38,229 nucleotides of DNA, taken from positions 1 to 38,229 of the forward strand of contig CAKROK010000014.1 of assembly GCA_934373295.1 (NCBI GenBank), read 5' to 3'. The stretch comes from an uncultured Christensenellaceae bacterium (lineage in GTDB: Bacteria > Bacillota > Clostridia > Christensenellales > Christensenellaceae). Below the pieces are notes generated by a model. That model had not been told where the DNA came from and ran no database searches. It saw nothing but the letters and a program-made list of their open reading frames with translations. The position numbers were made by a program, and so were the translations under genes. Below, one piece after another: positions 15,799 through 22,604 of the stretch (position 1 is the stretch's first letter; every line of letters starts with the position of its first letter).

Positions 15799-16440
15799 TT
15801 AGTTTTTCATGAGTTCTTCTAATTTATTTAATGCATCCGCTATCCCGCCCACGGCGTCTATTATGCCCGCAGATACGGCCTGCTCCCCTACGAGCACCGT
15901 GCCTATGTCGTCCGCCATCTCGTCCTTGGCGTTCATGAGCTGCGAAAGCTCCTCTCTCGATATGCGCGAGTTCTCACACACGAAATCCTCCACGCGGTTC
16001 TGCATCTTTTCATAATACCTGAACGTCTGGGGGACGTTTATAATAAGCCCGCTCGTGCGTATCGGATGGACGGTCATGGTCGCCGTCTTTGCGATAAAAG
16101 AAAAGTCCGTGGAGACGCTCAGCGGCACGCCTATGGAATGACCCCCGCCCAATACAAGCGAAACGGAGGGCTTATCCATCCCGCGGATAAGCTCCGCAAG
16201 CGCCAGCCCCGCCTCAACGTCTCCGCCCATGGTGTTTACTATGAAAAGCATCCCCTTCGCCGTCTCATCTCGCTCGATGTCCGCGAGTATGGGTATCAGG
16301 TTTTCGTATTTCGTGGTCTTTGCGTCCGCGGGGAGCTGCGTATGTCCCTCGATCTGCCCTATTATCGTCAATATCCTCACGGGGCCGCTGTTCACGACGC
16401 CGTGCCTTGCCGGCGCTTCCTCTTTAGAATTATTCTGCAT
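15799..16440 (-). CDS. tepA: ClpP-fold serine protease, TepA (translocation-enhancing protein) family
   Basis: 213 residues with the ClpP/crotonase fold. The TepA signature runs through IGQIEGHTQLPADAKTTKYE and VNTMGGDVEAGLALAE. The nucleophile is S102 in GGGHSIGVP and the general base H125 in MTVHPIR. Bacillus TepA, about 245 residues, helps protein export and spore development by degrading inhibitory products. This copy lies 20 bases after sigF, with a good AGGAG site and no terminator between, and the shared terminator is at 15758-15782. It should therefore be expressed at the onset of sporulation with sigF. In Bacillus subtilis tepA sits near spoIIIE instead. Confidence 0.88.
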   Translation of the reverse strand: MQNNSKEEAPARHGVVNSGPVRILTIIGQIEGHTQLPADAKTTKYENLIPILADIERDETAKGMLFIVNTMGGDVEAGLALAELIRGMDKPSVSLVLGGGHSIGVPLSVSTDFSFIAKTATMTVHPIRTSGLIINVPQTFRYYEKMQNRVEDFVCENSRISREELSQLMNAKDEMADDIGTVLVGEQAVSAGIIDAVGGIADALNKLEELMKN

Positions 16441-16460
16441 AAGATGTCCTCTCCTTGAAT

Positions 16461-17201
16461 TTATTTATCGGCGCACATCCTTAATTTCTCAAGTGAACGG
16501 CTGATTATTCTGGAAATTTGCACCTGCGATACGCCCATCATCCCCGCGATCTCGCTCTGCGTCTTGTCGCGATAAAAGCGCAGAAGCAGTATCTTTCGCT
16601 CTCGCTCGGTCAGCTCCTGCATAAGCCTTTCCAGCATGAGCTTGTCTATGACTCGCCCCTCCGTTCCCTCGTCAGACGCTATCTGATCCATCAAAAGCGC
16701 CTTGGAATCGCCGTCCGCGCCGTATACCGGCTCATATATCGAGACAGGCTTGCGCACCGCGTCCAGCGACTGCGTGATGTCCTCCTCCGATAGCTCACAC
16801 TCGCGCGAAAGCTCGCCGATAGTCGGATCTCTTCCCAACGCGCGCTTTAGGCGCTCCTGCGCACGGTATATCTTCACCGCGTTTTCCTTAAAGCTCCGGC
16901 TGACCTTTATAATACCGTCGTCGCGCAAAAACCGCTTTATCTCGCCTGAAATCATGGGCACGGCGTATGTCGAAAAGCGCACCTCATAGGCAGGGTCGTA
17001 TCCCTTTATCGCCTTTATAAGCCCGATGCATCCCGTCTGAAACAGGTCGTCATATTCCATTCCCCTGCCGATGAAGCCCTTTACTATGCTTTTAACGAGC
17101 GCGGCGTTTTTAATGACGAGCGTCTCCTCCGCCGCCCTGTCTCCGTTTTTCGCGAGTTCTATCAGCCGAATGGTCTGTTCATGGCTAAGCAGCTCGCTCA
17201 T
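16461..17201 (-). CDS. sigF: RNA polymerase sporulation sigma factor SigF
   Basis: 246 residues, the usual size. Region 2 has YDDLFQTGCIGLIKAIKGYDP and FSTYAVPMISGEIKRFLRD. Region 3 has SRSFKENAVKIYRAQERL. Region 4 has LTERERKILLLRFYRDKTQSEIAGMMGVSQVQISR, of which the last part is the helix-turn-helix for the -35. It directs the first forespore-specific programme after asymmetric septation. Its start overlaps the end of spoIIAB by four bases. The neighbouring anti-sigma and anti-anti-sigma genes make the identification as sigma-F, rather than sigma-G or sigma-B, secure. Confidence 0.96.
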   Translation of the reverse strand: MSELLSHEQTIRLIELAKNGDRAAEETLVIKNAALVKSIVKGFIGRGMEYDDLFQTGCIGLIKAIKGYDPAYEVRFSTYAVPMISGEIKRFLRDDGIIKVSRSFKENAVKIYRAQERLKRALGRDPTIGELSRECELSEEDITQSLDAVRKPVSIYEPVYGADGDSKALLMDQIASDEGTEGRVIDKLMLERLMQELTERERKILLLRFYRDKTQSEIAGMMGVSQVQISRIISRSLEKLRMCADK

Positions 17202-17638
17202 CTTCTCTTTCCGACCAATCTCTTCTTCATTTTGACGACCGTGCCCTTGCCCACGCCCGAGCTGACCTCCACCTCGTCCATGAACGTCTGCATCACGGTG
17301 AAGCCCATGCCGCTGCGCTCATCTCCCGCAAGAGTGGTGTAAAACGGCTGCATGGCCTGCGCCACGTCCTCAATGCCCCGCCCCTCGTCTCGCACGAACA
17401 GCGTGAGCACGCCCTCGTCATTTAAGCTCATCGCCATCTCGACGTCCCCCACGTCGTCGGGATATGCGTGGACGATGGCGTTCGTCACCGCCTCGGAGAC
17501 CGCCGTCTTGATGTCGTTCACCGCCTCGATGGTGGGGTCGGCCTGGCTCGCGAACGCCGCGGCGCACACCCGCGCGAAGCCCTCGTTCACGCTTGTCCCC
17601 TTGAAGCGTATTTTTGCATAATTTTCCGTTTTTTTCAT
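17198..17638 (-). CDS. spoIIAB: anti-sigma F factor SpoIIAB
   Basis: 146 residues of a GHKL-fold kinase. The N box is EAVTNAIVHAY (residues 49-59, E49 and N53), the G1 box DEGRGIED (84-91) and the G2 region GMGFTVM (110-116). It binds and holds SigF inactive and phosphorylates SpoIIAA on a serine, resetting the switch. It overlaps sigF by 4 bases and starts 22 bases after spoIIAA. Spacing and order match the canonical spoIIA operon. Confidence 0.96.
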   Translation of the reverse strand: MKKTENYAKIRFKGTSVNEGFARVCAAAFASQADPTIEAVNDIKTAVSEAVTNAIVHAYPDDVGDVEMAMSLNDEGVLTLFVRDEGRGIEDVAQAMQPFYTTLAGDERSGMGFTVMQTFMDEVEVSSGVGKGTVVKMKKRLVGKRR

Positions 17639-17660
17639 GATATTTCCTCTCTTTTCAATG

Positions 17661-17948
17661 CTATTTTACCTTTTTGATTATCTTATATATGCCCGAAACC
17701 TTGAAAACCGCGTCCGTTTGACGGCACATATTTCTCACGCAAAGCTCTCCTCCGCACTCCTTCATGGTCTTGTACCTGCCTATGACCAGCCCGATGCCCG
17801 AGCTGTCCATGAGGGTGACGTTTCCGAAATCGAGTATGAGCCGCCTGGGTCGCTTGTTCTCTATGAGCTTATCCAAACTCGCCCGCAGGCGCGCCGAGCT
17901 GTGGTGGTCGATCTCTCCCCTCAGCCTTATAGCTATTTCCTCTCGCAT
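17661..17948 (-). CDS. spoIIAA: anti-anti-sigma factor SpoIIAA
   Basis: 95 residues of a STAS domain. The phosphorylation loop is MDSSGIG, with S49 the serine equivalent to that phosphorylated by SpoIIAB. The segment GEIDHHSS near the N-terminus is typical. It is slightly shorter than Bacillus SpoIIAA (117 residues), mainly at the N-terminus. AGGAG lies 7 bases before the chosen ATG, so the shorter start is supported. First gene of the operon; dephosphorylated SpoIIAA frees SigF in the forespore. Confidence 0.94.
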   Translation of the reverse strand: MREEIAIRLRGEIDHHSSARLRASLDKLIENKRPRRLILDFGNVTLMDSSGIGLVIGRYKTMKECGGELCVRNMCRQTDAVFKVSGIYKIIKKVK

Positions 17949-18008
17949 AATTATCTCCTATCTTATTTCCGCCGTTTTTTAAAAATCGGCAATTTCTTTC
18001 ACTCATTA

Positions 18009-18083
18009 ATTTCTCAAGCCGCCCTTTTTATCCCTTTGACGAAAAAGCACTGCTTTTAGCGAAAAAACACTTATTTTGTCAAA
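18009..18083 (-). promoter_or_regulatory. spoIIA control region: Spo0A boxes and possible sigma-H promoter
   Basis: TGACGAA at 18037-18043 is a perfect TGNCGAA Spo0A box (plus-strand orientation). TGTCAAA at 18077-18083 is a one-mismatch second box. On the minus strand a weak sigma-H-like pair follows directly: AGGGATA at 18029-18035 and GAGAAAT at 18009-18015, 13 bases apart. This matches the known arrangement in which Spo0A-P activates sigma-H transcription of spoIIA, but the hexamers are imperfect. Confidence 0.45.
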
Positions 18084-18173
18084 CGGTTCTAAATCAAATA
18101 ATGTCCATTGCGCGTATTAATTTTCGCCCAAAAGGTCATATTAGCTTTAAACCGTTTTTTGGAGCAAAGCGTC

Positions 18174-20456
18174 ATGAATGAAAAAAGGCACCCTGTGCGC
18201 AACACCTTCATATTTATACTATTATTGCCCGTTTGTGCGATAATATTCATGCTGTCATATTTAATGGGTATAGACGGATGGAGAGAGTTTGATCCGTCGT
18301 CGATTTTGGATATGGAGCAGTCCGCCGTGCTTTACGACGGGCAAAACAAGGCGTATATGCGCCTTTCAAATGAAGAATACAGAATATGCATAGATTCGGA
18401 CACTCTGCCCGATTATGTCAAGGATGCGTTCGTCGCGATAGAGGACGCGCGGTTTTATGAGCATGGCGGGATAGACCTCGTGCGCATAGGCGGCGCGCTG
18501 ATCTCGGACATAAAATCGGGCAGCTTTTCACAGGGCGCGTCGACCATCTCCCAACAGGTGGTAAAAAATGCCGCATTAAAGTTCGATAAGACCATTTCGA
18601 GAAAGCTCACCGAGATAATGATGGCGTTTAAGCTGGAACAGGCGTATTCAAAGGACGAAATTCTGGAGATGTACCTGAATATAACGTATTTCGGCGAGGG
18701 CGCATACGGCATAGAGGCCGCATCTCAAACGTACTTTTCAAAGCACGCGAGCGAGCTGACCTTGTCACAGGCGGCGGCCTTGGCGGGGACGCTCAAATCG
18801 CCCTCCGCATATTCGCCCACAGCAAATCACGAAAAGTGCATTGAACGGCGAAATCTCGTGCTTCAAAGGATGTATGAGGGCGGGTTCATAAGCGCAAAGC
18901 AGTATGAACAGGCGAAAAATGAATCGCTCACGCTGTCTCCCACGCAAAAAGATGGGTATTTATACGGATATTACACCGATACGGTGCTGGATGAGGCATG
19001 TTCTCTTTTGAACATAGGCTACAGTGAGCTGATGAGCGGGGGTTATCATATATACACCTCGCTCGACACACAGCTTCAGCAGAAGCTGGAAAATCAAGCG
19101 AAAAACGACTCGTTCTTCCCCAAAAACTCGGCAGGGACGGAAAGATCGGAATGTGCGTCCGTGATAATGAGCGCGCAGGGCAGCAGCATACTCGCGCTCA
19201 TCGGCGGTCGGGAGCACTCCGCGCGCCTCGCGTTCAACCGCGCCTGCGACATGCGCCGTCAGCCGGGCAGCGCGATAAAGCCCGTGCTCGTCTTTGCGCC
19301 CGCGCTGGAAAAGGGATACACCACGACGAGCTTCTTATTAGATCAGCCGGTCACATACGCCGAATACTCCCCCAGAAACGCGGGGAGCAGCTATCGCGGC
19401 TGGGTCACGCTGCGCGACGCCGTCGCATATTCGATAAACATACCCGCCGTCAAGCTGTTTGACGAGCTGGGCGCGTCTTCCTGCAAGAGCTATGCTTCAA
19501 ACGTGGGCATACCCTTTGATAAAAAGGACTATAATCTCTCCCTCGCGCTGGGCGGGTTCACCACGGGCATAACCCCGCTCGAGCTATGCAGCGCGTATCA
19601 GCCCTTCGCCAACGGCGGATACTACCGCGAGGCATACACCATTAGAAGAATAGACGATAAGGACGCAAACACGATTTATTCATCGCAAAACGAGCCGTCG
19701 CGCTGCGTTTTATCGGAGGAGACGGCGTTTCTCATGAGCTCGATGCTCTCCTCCGGCGTACAATACGGAACGTCAAAGGCGCTCAACATGGATAACGTCG
19801 AGCTTTGCGCAAAGACGGGTACGTCGACATACGACGACGCGGCCAACAACAAAGACGCGTGGATAGTCGCGTATAACCCCGAATATATAATGTGTACGTG
19901 GATGGGCTTTGACAAGACGGATGCTTCCCACTCCCTGCCCAAGGGCGTGACGGGAGGGACGTTCCCCGCGAAGTTTACCGCGGGCGTTTTTTCCTCAATA
20001 TACGAGGACAAGACCGCGCCCTGCTTCACGATGCCCGCGGGGATATGCAAGGTGCAGATAGATAAAAAGGCGCTTTCGACGGAATACATCGCCGCTCTCG
20101 CGGGAGCGGGCACGGCGCTTTGCGACAGGATAACGGAATACTACACGCAGGATACCGTCCCGCGCGAATACGCGAGCTACCTGCTGCCCTCACTCCCCGA
20201 CGACTTCACGGTGGTCGAATCGGGCGGATATCCGCTCATCAGCTTTTCGACAGACGAGGACATGCAGTATACGCTGCTGCGCGGGGGATATGAGCTATGC
20301 AGCTTTTCCGGAAACGGGCTGAAGGCGCAGTATACAGACGACGAATGTGACAAGAACACGGCGATATATACACTAAAGGTGCGCGCAAAGGAGAGCTCGC
20401 TGTCCTCCGCCGCAGAGCTTTCCGCAACGGCGGTGTATATGCAAGAACGAAAATAA
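18174..20456 (+). CDS. class A penicillin-binding protein (PBP1A family)
   Basis: 760 residues of a bifunctional peptidoglycan synthase. A short cytoplasmic tail and one membrane anchor (about 10-31) are followed by a GT51 glycosyltransferase. Its motif EDARFYEHGG (90-99) carries catalytic E90, and QGASTISQQ follows. The transpeptidase domain has S366-A-I-K369, S420-I-N422 and K547-T-G549, all intact. A C-terminal segment (about 640-760) after the transpeptidase may be a small accessory domain. The frame opens at 18108, but the ATG at 18174 is preferred because GGAG stands 9 bases upstream and the product then begins with a normal anchor. It is divergent from spoIIA, so a sporulation link is possible but not shown. 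Confidence 0.93.
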   Translation: MNEKRHPVRNTFIFILLLPVCAIIFMLSYLMGIDGWREFDPSSILDMEQSAVLYDGQNKAYMRLSNEEYRICIDSDTLPDYVKDAFVAIEDARFYEHGGIDLVRIGGALISDIKSGSFSQGASTISQQVVKNAALKFDKTISRKLTEIMMAFKLEQAYSKDEILEMYLNITYFGEGAYGIEAASQTYFSKHASELTLSQAAALAGTLKSPSAYSPTANHEKCIERRNLVLQRMYEGGFISAKQYEQAKNESLTLSPTQKDGYLYGYYTDTVLDEACSLLNIGYSELMSGGYHIYTSLDTQLQQKLENQAKNDSFFPKNSAGTERSECASVIMSAQGSSILALIGGREHSARLAFNRACDMRRQPGSAIKPVLVFAPALEKGYTTTSFLLDQPVTYAEYSPRNAGSSYRGWVTLRDAVAYSINIPAVKLFDELGASSCKSYASNVGIPFDKKDYNLSLALGGFTTGITPLELCSAYQPFANGGYYREAYTIRRIDDKDANTIYSSQNEPSRCVLSEETAFLMSSMLSSGVQYGTSKALNMDNVELCAKTGTSTYDDAANNKDAWIVAYNPEYIMCTWMGFDKTDASHSLPKGVTGGTFPAKFTAGVFSSIYEDKTAPCFTMPAGICKVQIDKKALSTEYIAALAGAGTALCDRITEYYTQDTVPREYASYLLPSLPDDFTVVESGGYPLISFSTDEDMQYTLLRGGYELCSFSGNGLKAQYTDDECDKNTAIYTLKVRAKESSLSSAAELSATAVYMQERK

Positions 20457-20505
20457 CAAACCCCATTTAGGGTTATTATATCAATAATTCCAGTCTTATT
20501 TTTTA

Positions 20506-20631
20506 ACAGGCAATCAAAAAGGCCCGATTTTTCGTCATTTTTCGAGCGAGGCGCGGAGGCGTACTAATAGTACGTCGCACAAGCTAAGTCGATGAAAAAG
20601 GGCGGAAGGGCGGGTCTTTTTGGAAGCCTGT
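20506..20631. repeat. palindromic interspersed repeat A, copy 1
   Basis: A 126-base element whose ends are inverted copies (ACAGGCAATCAAAAAGGCCC against its imperfect complement at 20611-20631, 17 of 21). A small hairpin GTACT-aat-AGTAC lies at the centre. A second copy is at 22321-22407. It fills the space between the convergent PBP and HD genes and could act as a two-way terminator through its T runs. Confidence 0.75.
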
Positions 20632-20633
20632 GA

Positions 20634-21293
20634 TCACATCAATTGCTGCTCATTTATTATCAGCTTAAACTCCAACCCCAAATACTCCGCGGCGCGGCGG
20701 CAGAGCAGCATCCTGCCCATGAATATCTCAAAATAGTCGATTATCGTTCCGTACTTGGTGTCGATATTCAGCTTGAGCTTTATGAGCGTCTTTTCCTCGT
20801 TTATCTTGAGCTGTGATTTCCTGACGGAATAGTTCACCCTGTCGTGGATATCGAACTTGCTCACGTCCATATTACGCACCCTCGAGCGGCGAACGTCCGA
20901 TTTATCAGCGAGAATGAGCGCTGCGGCAAGCTCGTCTACGGGAACGCCCGTGCCTTCGTCGTGATTGCCTATCGCGGTCACTATAACGGCAAGCTCCTCG
21001 GGCGGCATGCCCAACTTTTCCAATATCCTAAAAGTTATTAGCGCGCCGGACTGCGAGTGATCATCCCTGTTCACGAGGTTTCCGATATCGTGCATATAGC
21101 CCGCCATGCGCGCGAGCTCTATCGTCCGTTCGGGATATCCGAGCGTCTCCAAAATGTATTTGGCCGTCTCCGCGACCCTCGTGACATGCGCGAAGCTGTG
21201 CTCCGTAAAACCCATCGCCGCGAGCGACTTATCCGCCTGCGTTATATAAGTGTTTATCTCCTGATTGCTCTTTAAATCCTCATACGTCAACAT
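20634..21293 (-). CDS. HD-domain phosphohydrolase
   Basis: 219 residues with a metal-dependent HD hydrolase core. The ligands are H36 (HSFAHVTRV), H68-D69 (MHDIGN), H111 (GNHDEG) and D130 (LADKSD). HD proteins of this size hydrolyse nucleotides or cyclic nucleotides; the substrate is not apparent. The C-terminal segment after residue 150 (KLKLNIDTKYGTIIDYFEIF) looks like a small alpha/beta extension. GGAGG lies 6 bases before the ATG. It overlaps the end of the pyridoxal kinase gene by 7 bases, so the two are co-translated. Confidence 0.85.
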   Translation of the reverse strand: MLTYEDLKSNQEINTYITQADKSLAAMGFTEHSFAHVTRVAETAKYILETLGYPERTIELARMAGYMHDIGNLVNRDDHSQSGALITFRILEKLGMPPEELAVIVTAIGNHDEGTGVPVDELAAALILADKSDVRRSRVRNMDVSKFDIHDRVNYSVRKSQLKINEEKTLIKLKLNIDTKYGTIIDYFEIFMGRMLLCRRAAEYLGLEFKLIINEQQLM

Positions 21294-22147
21294 ATAGTTT
21301 CCTCCATTTCTCTGTAAAAATCAGTCAATTCTCCCAGACATTCCTCAAAGCACAGCCCGTATTTTCGCACAGCGTCGCTTTTAACGGTGTGCTCTATGCA
21401 GTGCTCCGCAAAGTCCGACGACGCGCGCACGGCATGGGCATAGCTCGTCCCGCGCAGAACGTGTCCGCAAAGCGCAGATGCAAACACGTCTCCGCAGCCG
21501 TGAAACACGCCCTCCAGCTTTTTATACTCTATATCAAAGCCGTCCTTGCCGTCAAAATAGCGATAGCCGATGCTGTTTGGCGAGGTCTGCACACCCGTTA
21601 TCGCGACGCGCCGCGCGCCCAGCCGCATGAGCCGCTCCTCGATGCCCTTTAAAAGCGCATCGTCCTGATAGCGCACATAGGGCAAATTCGCGAGCAAAAA
21701 CGCCTCGGTGACGTTGGGCGTGATTATATCCGCGCGCGCGACAAGGCGGGATATCGCATCCGCGAAGCTCTCGTCAAATCCGCTGTAAAAGCTCCCGTTA
21801 TCCGCCATGACGGGGTCGACTATGACGGCGGTGTCCTCTCCCTTAAAGCGGTCGATGAAGCTTTCCGCGAGCTCTATCTGGTCTGTGTTTGAAAAATATC
21901 CGGTGTATATGCCGTCAAAGTGCAGGTCGAGCGCGCTCCAATGGTCGATTATCCTCTCCATCTCGCGCGTCATATCCAGCTTTGTGTAACCCTCAAAGCC
22001 GCCGGTATGCGTGGAAAGCACGGCGGTGGGGAGCACGGCGGCCTCCGCACCCAGCGCGGAGATCACGGGAAGCGCGACGGTGAGCGAGCATTTGCCGAAG
22101 CAGGACATGTCGTTTATACAGGCTATGCGCCTTTCGCGTCTTTTCAT
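21287..22147 (-). CDS. pyridoxal/pyridoxamine kinase
   Basis: 286 residues of a ribokinase-fold vitamin B6 kinase (PdxY/PdxK type), which phosphorylates pyridoxal in the salvage route to PLP. The opening ACINDMSCFGKCSLTVALP is typical of the family, as are DPVMADNG (111-118), ITPNVTEA and the anion-hole motif GCGD (217-220), whose D220 is the catalytic base. GGAGG is 9 bases upstream of the ATG. It is the first gene of a two-gene unit with the HD hydrolase. A phosphomethylpyrimidine kinase is the main alternative, but the N-terminal motif favours B6. Confidence 0.9.
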   Translation of the reverse strand: MKRRERRIACINDMSCFGKCSLTVALPVISALGAEAAVLPTAVLSTHTGGFEGYTKLDMTREMERIIDHWSALDLHFDGIYTGYFSNTDQIELAESFIDRFKGEDTAVIVDPVMADNGSFYSGFDESFADAISRLVARADIITPNVTEAFLLANLPYVRYQDDALLKGIEERLMRLGARRVAITGVQTSPNSIGYRYFDGKDGFDIEYKKLEGVFHGCGDVFASALCGHVLRGTSYAHAVRASSDFAEHCIEHTVKSDAVRKYGLCFEECLGELTDFYREMEETIC

Positions 22148-22320
22148 CGCGTCATACCTCCGTCTTGTTTTTCAAGGATATTATAATCCCGTTTCTTCTC
22201 GTTCGCAAGCCCGTGCCGCCCGCTCGCGATAATTTTACAAAAATGAGAGGCTTTATTTCGCGATGCATAGGATGGAGTGTGGTTGTGCGATTGAGTTTAA
22301 ATGAACAAATATAAGTAAAG

Positions 22321-22407
22321 ACAGGCAATCAAAATGCGCCGATTTGCCGTCACTTTTCGAGCGAAGCGAATGCGTCGTACTTTTAGTACGTCGATTGAGC
22401 TGAGTCG
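22321..22407. repeat. interspersed repeat A, copy 2
   Basis: It shares with the element at 20506 the run ACAGGCAATCAAAA, then GCCGATTT, CGTCA, TTTTCGAGCGA and the central GTAC-AGTAC hairpin followed by GTCG and AGCT/AGTCG. The right-hand complementary end of copy 1 is missing here, so this copy is truncated or shortened. Confidence 0.7.
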
Positions 22408-22426
22408 CAACAGGTCTCCCAAAAAA

Positions 22427-22459
22427 TAGGTTGCTTTGCTTACGCAAAGCTCCATTATA
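22427..22459. repeat. interspersed repeat module B, copy 2
   Basis: The inverted version of the module at 7127-7158: TAGGTTGCTTTGC, a changed loop, then GCAAAGCTCCATTATA. It lies next to repeat A copy 2, suggesting one compound element. Confidence 0.7.
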
Positions 22460-22569
22460 ATTTTGACTCGTTATGCTCGTGCGCTTACGTAAAAAAGATT
22501 CATCTCACTCGTCTGTTTGCGGCGCAGGTTTTTCGCAAGAAAATCAAGCCCCATTAAAAACACCCTATC

Positions 22570-22596
22570 AAAAAAGAGCAGCCGAAGCCGCTCTTT
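22570..22596 (-). terminator. terminator of the secreted beta-helix gene
   Basis: On the minus strand AGAGCGGC-TTCG-GCTGCTCT forms a stem capped by a stable TTCG loop, followed by TTTTTT. Confidence 0.85.
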
Positions 22597-22604
22597 AAAG
22601 CTTA

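Larger units (their letters stand above)
22148..22604. other. repeat-rich intergenic region
   Basis: 457 bases without a gene between the pyridoxal kinase and the secreted beta-helix protein. It contains repeat A copy 2 (22321-22407), repeat module B copy 2 (22427-22459) and a terminator (22570-22596). It also has a GCGGCGCAGG sequence near 22523 that recurs at the outer stem of the element at 6987. The remaining stretches (22148-22320, 22460-22569) show no clear gene. Confidence 0.6.
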
